A DNA stretch of 64,000 nt from Luzula sylvatica (lineage: Eukaryota > Streptophyta > Magnoliopsida > Poales > Juncaceae). Every line of letters starts with the position of its first letter. The first letter of the stretch is position 1. This document shows, in pieces, positions 21,291-31,335 of the stretch. The DNA is taken from the NCBI GenBank assembly GCA_946800325.1, contig OX326957.1, forward strand, positions 22,259,007 through 22,323,006, given 5' to 3'. The notes below the pieces were generated by a model, which was given only the letters and a program-made list of their open reading frames with translations, was not told the origin of the DNA and did not search any database. The translations under genes were made by a program, and so were the position numbers.

Positions 21291-21897
21291 GAAGGGTAAA
21301 ATGGATATTTCAGATTTTTTGTTGATTATGTATGATTTAGATAGTATTATTGTGAATTATGTAATTTATTATTATTGTGGATTATATTTGTGTTATTACG
21401 ATTTAGTTTATGATGATTTAAGGTTTGATGTGTCAATTTGTGTGATTGTGTTTTGATTATATTTTATGATTATTTTAAATTCATCAAATATTTTAAATTT
21501 AATTTTAGAAAACTAATTGAATAATTAAAAAAAAATTGAAAAAAAAAAAAGTTTCAGTGGAGGTACCGCCGGTGAAGGAAAGTACCGCCAGTGAAAGTCT
21601 GCTAAAAATACCGCCGGTGAAAGTATAATACCGCCGGTGAAAATAACAAAACCGCCGCTAAAAATACCGCCGGTAAAAATATTATTCCGGTTCACTTTTT
21701 CAGTGGCGGGAAATTCACCGCCGGTAAAAAAAACACATACCGCCGGTGAAAGTTTTCAGCGGCGGTACCGCCGGAGAAACTCATTTTCAGCGGCCGGATA
21801 TCTGCGGCGGTTAACCGCCGCTGATAGTATCAGCGGCGGTTTTTCGACTTTTAGCGGCGGTTTTTGCCCGCCGGTGATAGTGTTGTTTCTAGTAGTG

Positions 21898-22230
21898 TAG
21901 GTGCTATTACGAAACTATTAGCATGGATAGTGATGCCTTCGTCGAGATGATGCTATTGGATGGGTCCTTCATTATTCAATTTTTGTTCTTTGATGAGGAA
22001 GGGTCAGAAAAGAATACACCTTACAAGGATGCTGGTTGGAATGCTATTATGATACCAAACGACTTAATCTTGATCGAGAATCAAATCCCGTTCTTTATTT
22101 TAGAGAAGATGTGCTCCTATTTATATGGTGAAGCCTTTTCTTCTGACGATTTGGAAAGTATGGCTAGTCATTTGGCAACACCCGAATTAATTTCAACCAA
22201 GCTCCCAACACCCCCCAAGGAAATAGAGTT
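21898..22230 (+). pseudogene. DUF247 gene 2, middle part
   Basis: The frame resumes right after the CACTA element with the C-Y-Y-E-T-I segment, M-D-S-D-A-F-V-E-M-M-L-L-D-G-S-F and E-N-Q-I-P-F-F, all diagnostic for DUF247. Similarity to paralogues stops at about 22227, within the P-P-K segment that precedes the Y-H-L-L-H-L block. The following DNA is foreign, and an open frame continues only to 22276 by chance. About 40 codons of the family sequence are lost before the gene resumes at 26086. Confidence 0.9.
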
Positions 22231-23465
22231 TTTCTTCCATACACCACATCTTTTACTTCTCTTTAGAATGGATTAAATCCTAGCCTTACATTCAAACAAG
22301 GGTATTTTTGGAAGGATCAAATACAAGTTAATCAACCGGTTGTTTGATGAAGTAAAGACTAAAGAGTTTTGCAAAGTTTGAACTTTTCTTCTCGGGAAAT
22401 GACGAGTTAATAATAATGCATTGAATATGTCATTACACAGTAACTAATAACTATATGACAGAGACCATGCTGCATTGAGTATGTAAAGAGATGGTATATA
22501 TTCAAGTTTTTTAATGTGTATTAAAAAAAAATGGTACATTCAAAATGAAAATGCTACATATAAATACGAAAAATAATTTATTGTCATTAATATGATTTAG
22601 AATGATAATGACAACAGTGTGTGTTAGTGTTCAAAATAATTTAATATGACCGAAAAATAATATATTAAAATTAACATAGTAAATGTTAAAAAATATTTAT
22701 TAACAAAGAAAACAGTATGTAAACATTAAAAATGGTATATTGATTTAACAGATAACATAAATTTTCACTAACAATGATATGTTGACGCTTGACACTCAAA
22801 TACAATATAATTGTACTATGCTACAAATAATGATTCACCATAAAAGTTGTCTGTTAATGTTTGAAATGATATATAGACACTTAAAAGGATATATGAGCTT
22901 TTAAAATATTTTTTTGACAATACAATGATTTAATGACAATAAAAATAATATATTGACACAAAAATAATATATTAACACTTCAAATAGTTAGTTGACATTA
23001 TTTGTGGTACCAACATATTATTTGTTATTACCGTAAAAACAAAATATTAAAATTTTGACAGTTGACGATGAAAATAATATATTATTTGTGTCTTATAATA
23101 TTTCGAATATAAATACGAATCCAAATGTACCCGGATATATTCGATTCTGATATCCAAACAAATATTATATTGTAATTAATATTATTGACAAAATTAATTA
23201 TGAAATGTGAAAAATATATGTCTCAATTCAAATATTGAATTATATCATGAAATATATTTTTTATATAAATATAATATTGCTAGTTTATAAAATATTACCA
23301 ACTAGAATGCCAATTACAGTACAATATTTTTTTTACATATTCAAGTATAATAATAATAATACTAATAATAATAATACTAATAATAATAATAAGTAAAAAA
23401 AAATCAAAGATTAATAACAAAATATAGTGATGTATACTACGTGTACATCATTTTACATATTCAAG

Positions 23466-23520
<55 letters not shown>
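22231..23520. other. Foreign AT-rich DNA within gene 2
   Basis: No coding frame is present. The stretch is full of loosely repeated AATATATTGACA / AACATATTATTT words on a short irregular period, and a similar texture returns at 24540-25190 on the other side of the foldback element. It ends in (ATA)n arrays at 23350-23400 and 23470-23520. It looks like the body of an old AT-rich transposon, but no ends were found. Confidence 0.4.
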
Positions 23521-23521
<1 letters not shown>

Positions 23522-24469
23522 GGGAAATTTTGGTTTGTAGACGAAATAAGTTTACAAATAATCAAAATAGCCAACATAGTTTGATAATACCTGAAATAAC
23601 GCTCTCGACGTTTCAAAAGTCGAGAGATGTTAAAATGATCGACTTTTGAAAAGTCGAGAATTCTTAAACAGATTTAATTACAATTAACAAACCTCTCGAC
23701 TTTTGAAAAGTTGAGAGATTCAAAATATGATATATTTCCCCAGATTTTACCATAACATCATCTATGTTCTAATTAATATATTTAATGAAAATGATAATTA
23801 ATACACGTTAGCTATTAACTTAATACATAATTAATATTTATTCGAATTCATACATTGGAATAAATTTTCATGAATATTTAATGATATGTTCTAATTATCA
23901 CGTTAATTAAATGCAATAGTCCAAATATGGAAAATACGGCAGGTTCATTTTGGAGTACAATAAAATTTTATATATTTTTTTTCAACGCATCGACAGTAAA
24001 CTGATATTAAAAAAAAATTAGTCTCCTCCAAAATGTACCTGCCGTATTCTCCATATTTGTACTATTGCATTTAATTAACGTGATAATTAGAACATATCAT
24101 TAAATATTCATTAAAATTTATTCCAATTTATGAATTCGAATAAATATTAATTATGTATTAAGTTAATAGCTAACGTGTACTAATTATCATTTTAATTAAA
24201 TATACTAATTAGAACATAAATGATGTTATGGTAAAATCTGGGGAAATATATCATATTTTGAATCTCTCAACTTTTCAAAAGTCGAGAGGTTTCTCTCAAC
24301 TTTTCAAAAGTCGAGAGGTTTGTTAATTGTAATTAAATATGTTTCAGAATGCTCGACTTTTCAAAAGTCAATCATTTTAACATCTCTCGTGTTATTTCAG
24401 GAATTATCAAACTATGTTGGATATTTTGATCATTTGCAAACTTATTTCGTCTACAAACCAAAATTTCCC

Positions 24470-24470
<1 letters not shown>
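23521..24470. mobile_element. Foldback element with long arms and nested CTCTCGAC..GTCGAGAG hairpins
   Basis: The element starts AGGGAAATTTTGGTTTG and ends CAAACCAAAATTTCCCT. The left arm (23521 to about 23960) returns inverted as the right arm (about 24025-24470) over some 440 bp with few changes, around a spacer of roughly 65 bp. Within each arm lie short palindromic modules in which CTCTCGACTTTT pairs with AAAAGTCGAGAG. The left arm has three modules, and the right arm has an added tandem copy near 24265-24320. Both ends sit in (AAT)n tracts, so a target duplication cannot be read. No protein is encoded. The Mutator-like foldback class is the most likely home. Confidence 0.8.
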
Positions 24471-24509
<39 letters not shown>

Positions 24510-26085
24510 TTAAATCATAAAAACAAAGATTAATAACAAAATATGGTGATTTATATTTATGCATGAATGTATCAACATCCGAATATTTATTTATATTTGT
24601 ATTTGGGTAGCTTTTGAATTACAATATATTGTACAAACTGATATATCAACACCCAAAAATAATATATTAGTGCTAAACACAATATAATATCACTGAAAAT
24701 GGTACATTGAAATTGCAAAAAAAAAAAAAAAAGTTGGAAAAATGTGTCCTGTCACTGAAAAATATGTATTGGCTTAATACATTATACACACGTTAAAAAT
24801 GGTATCTTGACAACAAAAACGATATATTGACTTAACATAATAACAATATATTAACTAAATAATTGTTAATGACGCGGAAACTAGAATGTTGGTACACCAA
24901 AGAACGTATTATCATTTGATATCCAAAATAATATAATGATATTTGAAATATTATATTAGTATAAAAAAAATAAAGATCCCAACGACAGTCTAGAACTAAA
25001 AACAATATATTAAAATTGACAACATTGTATAAACAATGAAAATAATATATCGGGACATAATTTTTCAAAAGTTAACATATTAATATTTAAAATGATATAT
25101 GGATTGTTCCATGCCAATATACTATTTTTTTTTTTGTCTCAATACATTAATTTTAGTGTGAATATATAATATTTACTCCAAATATGTGTTTTAGGTGTTA
25201 GTATTCAAGTTTATATATATAATAACTGGAAAATTAACACAAGTACTAATTAACAGTCCAAAATGATCATACCAATTATCTCAATTATTCCAAATAATTC
25301 TAAATCCAACATATATAATAATAACCGGAAAATTAACAAATGCAAATACAATAAAGAAATATAAGAGAAAGCAAAAAAAATTGTAATACTCCTTGGTACT
25401 CGAAATAGATACACTAAAATAGGCACAAAAAATAGATAGAAGAACAAGCTATTACTTCTCAGTATATAAAGTTGTCACAAATATATAATCACTTAAAATT
25501 GGCAAATTACTTCTCATATTTGTAAGAATTTCAATCTAGATAATCTGAAAATTGCTAATTAGACCCTACAAGCCTAAAATACCAAAAGAAAAATTGAAAA
25601 AATTAACATGAATTCCAGAAATATACATGAATATCCATAAAGTACCATAAAATGTTGATAATTAAAAAAAATCATCCAATTAAACAAGATAAAAAAAAGG
25701 AAGAAAAAAAGGAAGGTTTTTGTAAATTTTAAGAATTTCGGGACCTTGTTCAAAAGTAACAGCATAATGGATTTTATATATCAAAAGTAACAAAATCTTG
25801 TACAGGGGAATTTAGAGAAATAGATAAATTTGAAGATTTTGTAAAATCTGAGATTTTTCAGGTTTTTGTTTTTTGCAAAAAATATAGCTTAACGAGTTGC
25901 AGATATTTAGAGAAAAACATCACAAATTTGAGAATTTTATAGCAAGAAGAGAAATCTGAAAACTCGATCTCGGATTTTTCACCGGTTATTGATCGATTTA
26001 GGGTTTCGTCCACGTCGATCCTGCCAGTGAAAGAAGGCCATTGACAAATTTATCAAAGAGAAAATGAGATCCATCGATCTCTCCG
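24471..26085. other. Foreign AT-rich DNA within gene 2 (right side)
   Basis: This begins with an (AAT)n tract, continues with AATATATTAAC-type words like those left of the foldback element, and then less repetitive DNA. Several minus-strand frames of 60-80 codons are Phe/Leu/Ile-rich translations of AT-rich DNA and are not genes. DUF247 sequence resumes near 26086. Confidence 0.4.
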
Positions 26086-26828
26086 TTCATCCCACGACGA
26101 CCTAAAGAACTGATTGAGAGATGTCTAAACCTTGAAAAGAAGCATAAGATATACCACAGTCTGTCCACAATGTCCCTTCCATGTGTTGCAGAGTTGCAGG
26201 AAGCAGGAGTTAACATCAAAAAAAAGAAACCACGTGTCATTTGACAGACGTAACCTTCCAATCTGGAATACTAGAGATCCCTGCTCTTCTTATGGGGGAC
26301 ATAACACTTGTCACTATAGCGAATCTTATAGCCCTTGAGCAAGGATCCTCAAAAGTGCCTCAACTAATCTCAACATATGTTATGTTTATCGATGCAATAG
26401 TGAACACGGCAAACGATGCAATGATACTTGAACGCCTGCTTATAATTGAGAATATGTTATCTGGTGAAGAGGAAGTGGCCCTTTACTTCAACCAATCAAG
26501 TCAATATGTCGAGATAGATGAGGACCACTACCTTGCCGAGTTGTTTAAGAACATAAATGAGTATTGCAAAAAACCAAGCCATAGAAATAGGGCAAAGCTG
26601 ATGCGAGATTACTTCAGCAACCCTTGGTCCGTGTTCTCCCTTGGGGCAGCAACCTTTCTCCTTCTTCTTACCTCTGTGCAAATTTTTTTTCCATTTTCGC
26701 TTACTTCAGTCCTCCGTAATGATGACTTCTGTCCTAGCAGAAGATTCTCATTATTAATCGGAGTTTCTGTTTCTTTTTCTTTGCTTCAGCGTGAACTTGT
26801 GTTTGTGTTTTTATCTTCTGTGTGTTAG
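26086..26828 (+). pseudogene. DUF247 gene 2, 3' part
   Basis: The sequence resumes in the R-P-K-E-L-I segment and continues through L-P-C-V-A-E-L-Q-E-A-G-V. A 2-bp loss near 26235 (CCACGTGTCATTT against CCACCATGTCATTT in paralogues) shifts the frame. The frame from 26241 then carries F-Q-S-G-I-L-E-I-P, the N-L-I-A-L-E-Q segment and, after it, the membrane anchor. Past the anchor the C-terminus has drifted into a read-through tail. The stop codon used (TAG 26826-26828) lies inside the TRIM element inserted at 26823. With the lesions in the other parts, the gene cannot make a full protein. Confidence 0.9.
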
Positions 26829-27781
26829 AATTTGGACTTCATATGATTGGAGATAATATGGGGATTTTATATTGGGGGATCAATATCAAAACCAATGGAA
26901 GCTTTAATTAAATAGAACATGGAGAGAGAGACCCCCACAGGGGCAATTGCCCCTTTTTAATTTTCTTATAAATTTTTCTCTCGATACTCCCCCGTGATAT
27001 TTTTTCCGTCACGCTCGTCTATATATATATTTTTTTAATTGACTTTTTTTTTTCTCTCGATACTCCCCCGTGATATTTTTTCCGTCACGCTCGTCTATAT
27101 ATATTTTTTAATTGCCTTTTTTTTTCGAATCGTCCTTTTCTGGATCATCTTTTTCGAATCGCCTTTTTCCGAATCGTCCTCTTTCCGGATCGTTTTTTTT
27201 TTCGTCGAAATTGACTTCTTTCTGCATCGAATTTGAGTTGCAAAATTTGTGGGAACCCGAACATACCGTCTCGGGTTGTCGTGGCCTTCTCCTACTCCAA
27301 ATTTTTGCTAAACTCGATAAATCGGTAATGAGTTGTGAAGTTCATGTGAGCCCAAGTACGTAACATCTTTGGTTGTCTTGGTGTCTCCTTCTTCGACTTC
27401 TACTAAACTCGATAATTCGGAAATGAGTTGTGAAGTTCGTGTGAGCCCAAGTACGTAACCTCTTTGGTTGTCTTGGTAACTCATTCTCCGACTTCTACTA
27501 AACTCGATAACCGTCCTTTCGATAATCGTCGCTCGATAACCGCCGCTTTCGATATTCGTCGCTCGATATCCGTCGTTCTCGATAAACAATCGCAAACAAC
27601 CTCGGCTCTAGATACCATGTTAGAATTTGGACTTCATATGATTGGAGATAATATGGGGATTTTATATTGGGGGATCAATATCAAAACCAATGGAAGCTTT
27701 AATTAAATAGAACATGGAGAGAGAGACCCCCACAGGGGCAATTGCCCCATTTTAATTTTCTTATAAAATTTTCTCTCGATC
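26823..27781 (-). mobile_element. TRIM: miniature LTR retrotransposon, target duplication CTGTG
   Basis: Two 164-bp direct repeats (26823-26986 and 27618-27781) differ at about three positions and flank a 630-bp interior without coding capacity. CTGTG borders the element on both sides (26818-26822 and 27782-27786). On the minus strand the LTR ends in TAACA and is followed at once by TGGTATCTAGAGCC (27617-27604), an initiator-Met tRNA primer-binding site with one extra base. GGGGGAG, a polypurine tract, precedes the other LTR. The element sits in the 3' region of DUF247 gene 2, splitting it from the conserved AATAAA at 27811. Confidence 0.93.
27310..27500. repeat. Tandem duplication of about 105 bp inside the TRIM
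   Basis: AAACTCGATAA..TCGG.AATGAG is followed by TTGTGAAGTTC.TGTGAGCC, CAAGTACGTAAC, and TTTGGTTGTCTTGGT. This order occurs twice in succession with few changes. A smaller duplication (CTCTCGATACTCCCCCGTG) is at 26980 and 27054. Confidence 0.85.
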
Positions 27782-27810
27782 CTGTGTACCTAAATTTATA
27801 ATTTCAGACC

Positions 27811-27816
27811 AATAAA
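27811..27816 (+). terminator. Polyadenylation signal of DUF247 gene 2 (displaced)
   Basis: AATAAA in the context TTCAGACCAATAAATTGC is homologous to the signals of genes 1 and 4. The TRIM element now separates it from the coding region by about 960 extra bases. Confidence 0.5.
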
Positions 27817-27829
27817 TTGCAATTGTGTT

Positions 27830-28090
27830 TTTTTATGTCCTTTCATTTTTTTATTGAAATTTCTCGTATCTTGAGTTACGGACTGAAAAAATATTGGATT
27901 GCATTTTATCATTGTGAAGGACTATAACAAGTATTTCTTTGATTTGAGTTAAAATTTAAAATTTATTTACTTCTAATTTACCAATTTTCATTGAGCTTTT
28001 CCTAATTATCCTTAAATAATCTCACATTATCGAGTCGGGTCTGGACTCTCTACTCCGGAGAACTCATAAATAAGCCCAATGCCAGATGAG
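27830..28090. repeat. Downstream DUF247 flank, duplicated at 41972-42190
   Basis: Shared landmarks in order are TTATCATTGTGAA, GTATTTCTT..GATTTGAGTTAAA, TTTACCAA, CTTTTC.TAATT, AATCTCACATTAT, TCTGGACTC and AGCCCAAT. It marks the 3' side of the repeated gene unit. Confidence 0.7.
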
Positions 28091-28840
28091 TAAATTGTAA
28101 AAACTAAGGGCCTATATATCAATAAAGTGGACTCAAAGTTCATTGATTTTTCTAATTTTCCTAATTTCTTTCATTTTTTTTTTTGAGAAATAATAAAGTG
28201 GACTCAAAGTTCCGCTTCTATTTTATATTAATCAATAAATTTTACAAGATTTTCTAAGGGTTTATATATCTATAAAAATACCATAACCCCAACTTGAGTT
28301 CAACTTGAGACATATCTCACAAATATTAAACGCCACTGTAACTAATGGCCTATTACAAACCAAGGAATAAATGGTAATAAAACTATGTTGAATTCATGTG
28401 CAGGCTAATTCTTTTGATCAAGGATTTTGAAATCCGATGTCTCTTGATTATCCTCTCAAATCCAGAATCCTATTTCCACTTTCCTTTCATATATAAACGC
28501 TTCCATCCTTCGTTCTCTCTCCTCTTTTTTCCTTTCTTTATCCAGTTGCGATACCTCCTCCTTTTCGGAAAGTTTTCTAACCCTAGTTTTCTTCCGCAAC
28601 CCACGTCTCGGTTGATCCTTATTCTCTGTAGTTTCGACATCAGAAGTCATGCGCCTTTAATCCTTCTACTCGTTGTCCATTGCTGAAGAGTTCCGACAAT
28701 GTTACTCTTTGTCTTTGTAGAGGCCACATCTCTGATCTTTTAATCCTTCTACTCTTTGTCCGCCAATATATTGCAAGGCATTGTTCGGGTCTATCGATAT
28801 TTTTATTTTTGTAGAAGCCCACCCCCCGCCCCCCCAAATC
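28091..28840. other. Intergenic DNA, no gene recognised
   Basis: CT-rich stretches near 28500-28560 resemble a transcribed leader but no coding frame with a domain follows. A short phrase (TTTAATCCTTCTACTC.TTGTCC) is duplicated at 28656 and 28737. Confidence 0.4.
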
Positions 28841-28849
28841 TTAAAAATT

Positions 28850-28990
28850 CTCTCTTACACTCTCGGTTTATTCTCGGAGATCACGGGGTTAGACATAAAT
28901 CGATCCAAATCGAATTTCTCTACAATAAACGTACCGATACAATACGATAATGCCATAGCTCGGATACTACAATTTCAAAAAAAAGTCGAC
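28850..28990 (+). pseudogene. LINE reverse-transcriptase remnant
   Basis: The frame reads F-S-E-I-T-G-L-D-I-N, then K-S-N-F, the F-x-x-x-(S/T)-G-L-x-I-N-x-x-K-S motif of non-LTR reverse transcriptases just after the catalytic core. It is only about 40 residues long and has no neighbouring RT motifs in frame. It is an old fragment, unrelated in reading to the AT-rich LINE at 39643-41945. Confidence 0.55.
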
Positions 28991-29040
28991 CCTTGTCAAA
29001 GCCAAGCAAATATAATGTTTTTTAAATAATAACATTATTA

Positions 29041-29531
29041 GTATTTTGGGGTTGGATAATATAATTGTTTATGTATGAAAATATGAGAGATGCATATTAA
29101 ATTAAGAGGTGTCTATTGACACAAATATGTGTCTATTAAATAAAATAGAAGTACCAAAAATAAACAAAGAGTTGTATTTGAGAGGATGCATGTGACATAT
29201 AAATACAACACATCTCATGTGTTTTTAGAGAGAGGAAACCTCCAAAAAAATAACGTGAAAAATTAGAGTAAGAAGTGTAAAAAACAATCTCACCATTATC
29301 TCGAAATTGTATCCATATATTATTTGTGTGTACCATTCGATACTTTGTATCTAGTCATCTATTCTAGTGTGTATCTTTTGGGGTTGTGTTTCATTCTTAT
29401 CAAATCAAAAGAGAAAGTTTTCTCTCTCCAGCTTGTGTGATGAAATTATTTATCATCTTTTGTTACTTATCTCCAACCACAAATCCCCACAAATATTCTC
29501 CAATTAAATCCAAACCCCAAAATTCCAACAC
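29041..29531 (+). mobile_element. Candidate solo LTR
   Basis: The block begins TATTTTGGGGTTGG and ends CCCCAAAATTCCAACA, the usual ...CAACA end of Copia LTRs. It contains a TATA-like CATATAAATACAAC (about 29197-29210) and CT-rich sequence before the end. There is no second LTR or internal domain. The target duplication is not visible and the 5' TG is not clear, so the call is tentative. Confidence 0.4.
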
Positions 29532-29569
29532 AAATTTGTCAATGCCTAAAAATTGATATACGATGAGGG

Positions 29570-30240
29570 AATCAGGTATCATCGATTACGCAACAAATGG
29601 ATAAATTAACTGCTAAAATCAAAAGAATGTGCTGAAAACTAATTCTACCATCAACATCATGTGAATATACTATTGAGAAGTTTTGAATAAATGCCATTAG
29701 CTTCTTTAAAATATAAGATGGATCAATATTTTGAATTGATAGACGAACTAATCTATCAAAAAATAATTTCAAAATTTGATATTATAATTTCCAATTGTTT
29801 TGTTTGCAGATCGAGCTTCGTCGCAAGAAGCCCCGAGAAAATTAGTAGAAATCCATCACAATCATTGAGTTGTAAAATGAATGAATTAAAATTATGAATG
29901 CAAGTCTAGTTTATTTTTTATGATATTTTATGATAAACATGATGACATAAATTAATTTTACACATAGGTCACTATTGAATATTGCCCAATTGTCCGTTTG
30001 TTGGGAATCAGTTTAGTCGATAAATATGACATTTTTAATTGATTATTTTAAATTTTCACGTGGCCCGGCTACATCTACTACAATTAAAATAACTCAACTA
30101 ATAAGGAATATTCTTCCAAGATCACTAAAATGATGACCAAGTAATGTAAAATTCTTTCGATGCATAAAATAATGATCAACTTCTTCCGATGCATATAATT
30201 TTTATTTTTCTCAGTTAACCTTATTTTTTAATAATTTTTG
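29570..30240. repeat. Duplicate of 36010-36490 (upstream part of a DUF247 unit without its gene)
   Basis: Landmarks GAGCTTC.TC.CAAG.AGC, ATAAACATGAT.ACAT.AATTA, AC..ATAGGTCA, CGATAAA.ATG.CATTTT and GATTATTTTAAATT occur in the same order upstream of DUF247 gene 3. The part 29580-29700 also matches 53840-53960, upstream of gene 4. No DUF247 exon follows here, so the gene of this unit was lost. Confidence 0.65.
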
Positions 30241-30684
30241 AAATATGCTAGTCTTTGATGAAATTTTGAATGTAAGCATGTCATATATTCAAAACCGCAC
30301 CAAACGACAAATTTTTGCGGTATTTAGAAAACTGCAAGGGTGACCTATGCAACTATTGAGAGACCCACTAATACTCCACTCTAAGCCGTAAGTTCAAAAG
30401 TTAATGACATGGCAACACGTAGTATTTATTGATAAAAAATTCAAAAGTTTTATATGCAAGTAAGTAATTATGACATGGATACATAATTCGATCATAAATT
30501 TGACACAAATACATAAAATTTATGGTATTAATTAATCGAATATATGTATTTGTGTCAAGTTTATGATTGGTTTACGTTGGCATATCATGACTTAAGGAGA
30601 AAGATGTTGGTGAAGAAGAGAAATAACAGACATTTGAGAAATGAGTAGAAAAAGAAATATTAAAAAGAAGAGTATTGATGTATG

Positions 30685-30925
30685 CTTCTAGAACTCTCCT
30701 CCATGAAGTTTGATAACGTGAATATGACTTCACACATTAAGAATGAATTTATAAATACATGATTTAACATTTTCATTTATGATTTGATTATTTTAATTTC
30801 TAATTTGACACCCAATTAAATGTAAAACTATAAATTAATGTGTTAGTTCTTAATGAGTTAAGTCATATACACGTCATCAAAAAATTTGAGGGAGAATTGG
30901 AGATGTGTCCAACATTTTCCTAGAA
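30685..30925. mobile_element. MITE-like repeat, copy 1
   Basis: A block with imperfect inverted ends (CTCTCCTCCATGAAG..CACGT and ACGTCATCA..TTTGAGGGAG) and an AT-rich core containing TGATTTAACATTTT and TTATGATTTGATTAT. A diverged second copy lies at 31095-31335 in the same orientation, and a related core is in 57012-57450. Confidence 0.5.
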
Positions 30926-31094
30926 AGAACAAGATAAAGATTAAAGTGTTGACATAATAGCGCCTCTCTCAAAATGCATGTTAAAAACGATGACAATAAC
31001 TTTTTTTTTACTTTTGTGGTTTCTTTCCGCAAAGTTTTGTAATGTCTTGAATATCACAATAATTAATGAGAGAAATGAAAAAATATTAAATAAT

Positions 31095-31335
31095 TTTTCC
31101 CAAAAACCTCGATGATATGAATGTGATTTAACAACTTAAAAATTAACACATAAATAAACTAATTTAACATTTTAATTTATGATATGATTATCTTAATTTA
31201 TAATTGCGCATCCAATCAAGATGTCAAACAATGTATTAATATGTTAATTCTTAAGGTGATAAAATCATATTCACGTGTCACGTCTTCAGGAGTTTTGGAG
31301 GGAGAGGTGGGGGTATATCCAGCATTTTCCTATAT
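31095..31335. mobile_element. MITE-like repeat, copy 2
   Basis: It follows copy 1 in order: AATTTAACATTTTAATTTATGAT, a ATGTTAATTCTTAA stretch, CACGTGTCACGTCTTCAGGA, then GGAGGGAGA and CAGCATTTTCCTA. Divergence between copies is high, so the insertions are old. Confidence 0.5.

Larger units (their letters stand above)
19305..21897 (+). mobile_element. Non-autonomous gene-capturing CACTA transposon, target duplication TAG
   Basis: The element starts CACTACTAGAAAACAG and ends CTAGTAGTG, flanked by TAG on both sides (19302-19304 and 21898-21900). Joining the flanks restores the DUF247 reading order seen in paralogues. Both subterminal regions (about 19320-19550 and 21550-21890) are dense with CCGCCGGTGA / CAGCGGCGGT words, the kind of array bound by CACTA transposase. 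No transposase frame is present. The interior instead holds a leader-like CT-rich region, repeated GAAATTAGGG and CAGGGGCTATTTTGTAATTT units (about 145 bp duplicated at 20190 and 20455), and two exon fragments from unrelated host genes (villin and Pumilio). Confidence 0.95.

Noticed and set aside
24832..25765. Minus-strand hydrophobic frames in AT-rich DNA
   Set aside because: Phe/Ile/Leu-rich products expected from A-rich sequence; not conserved in form.
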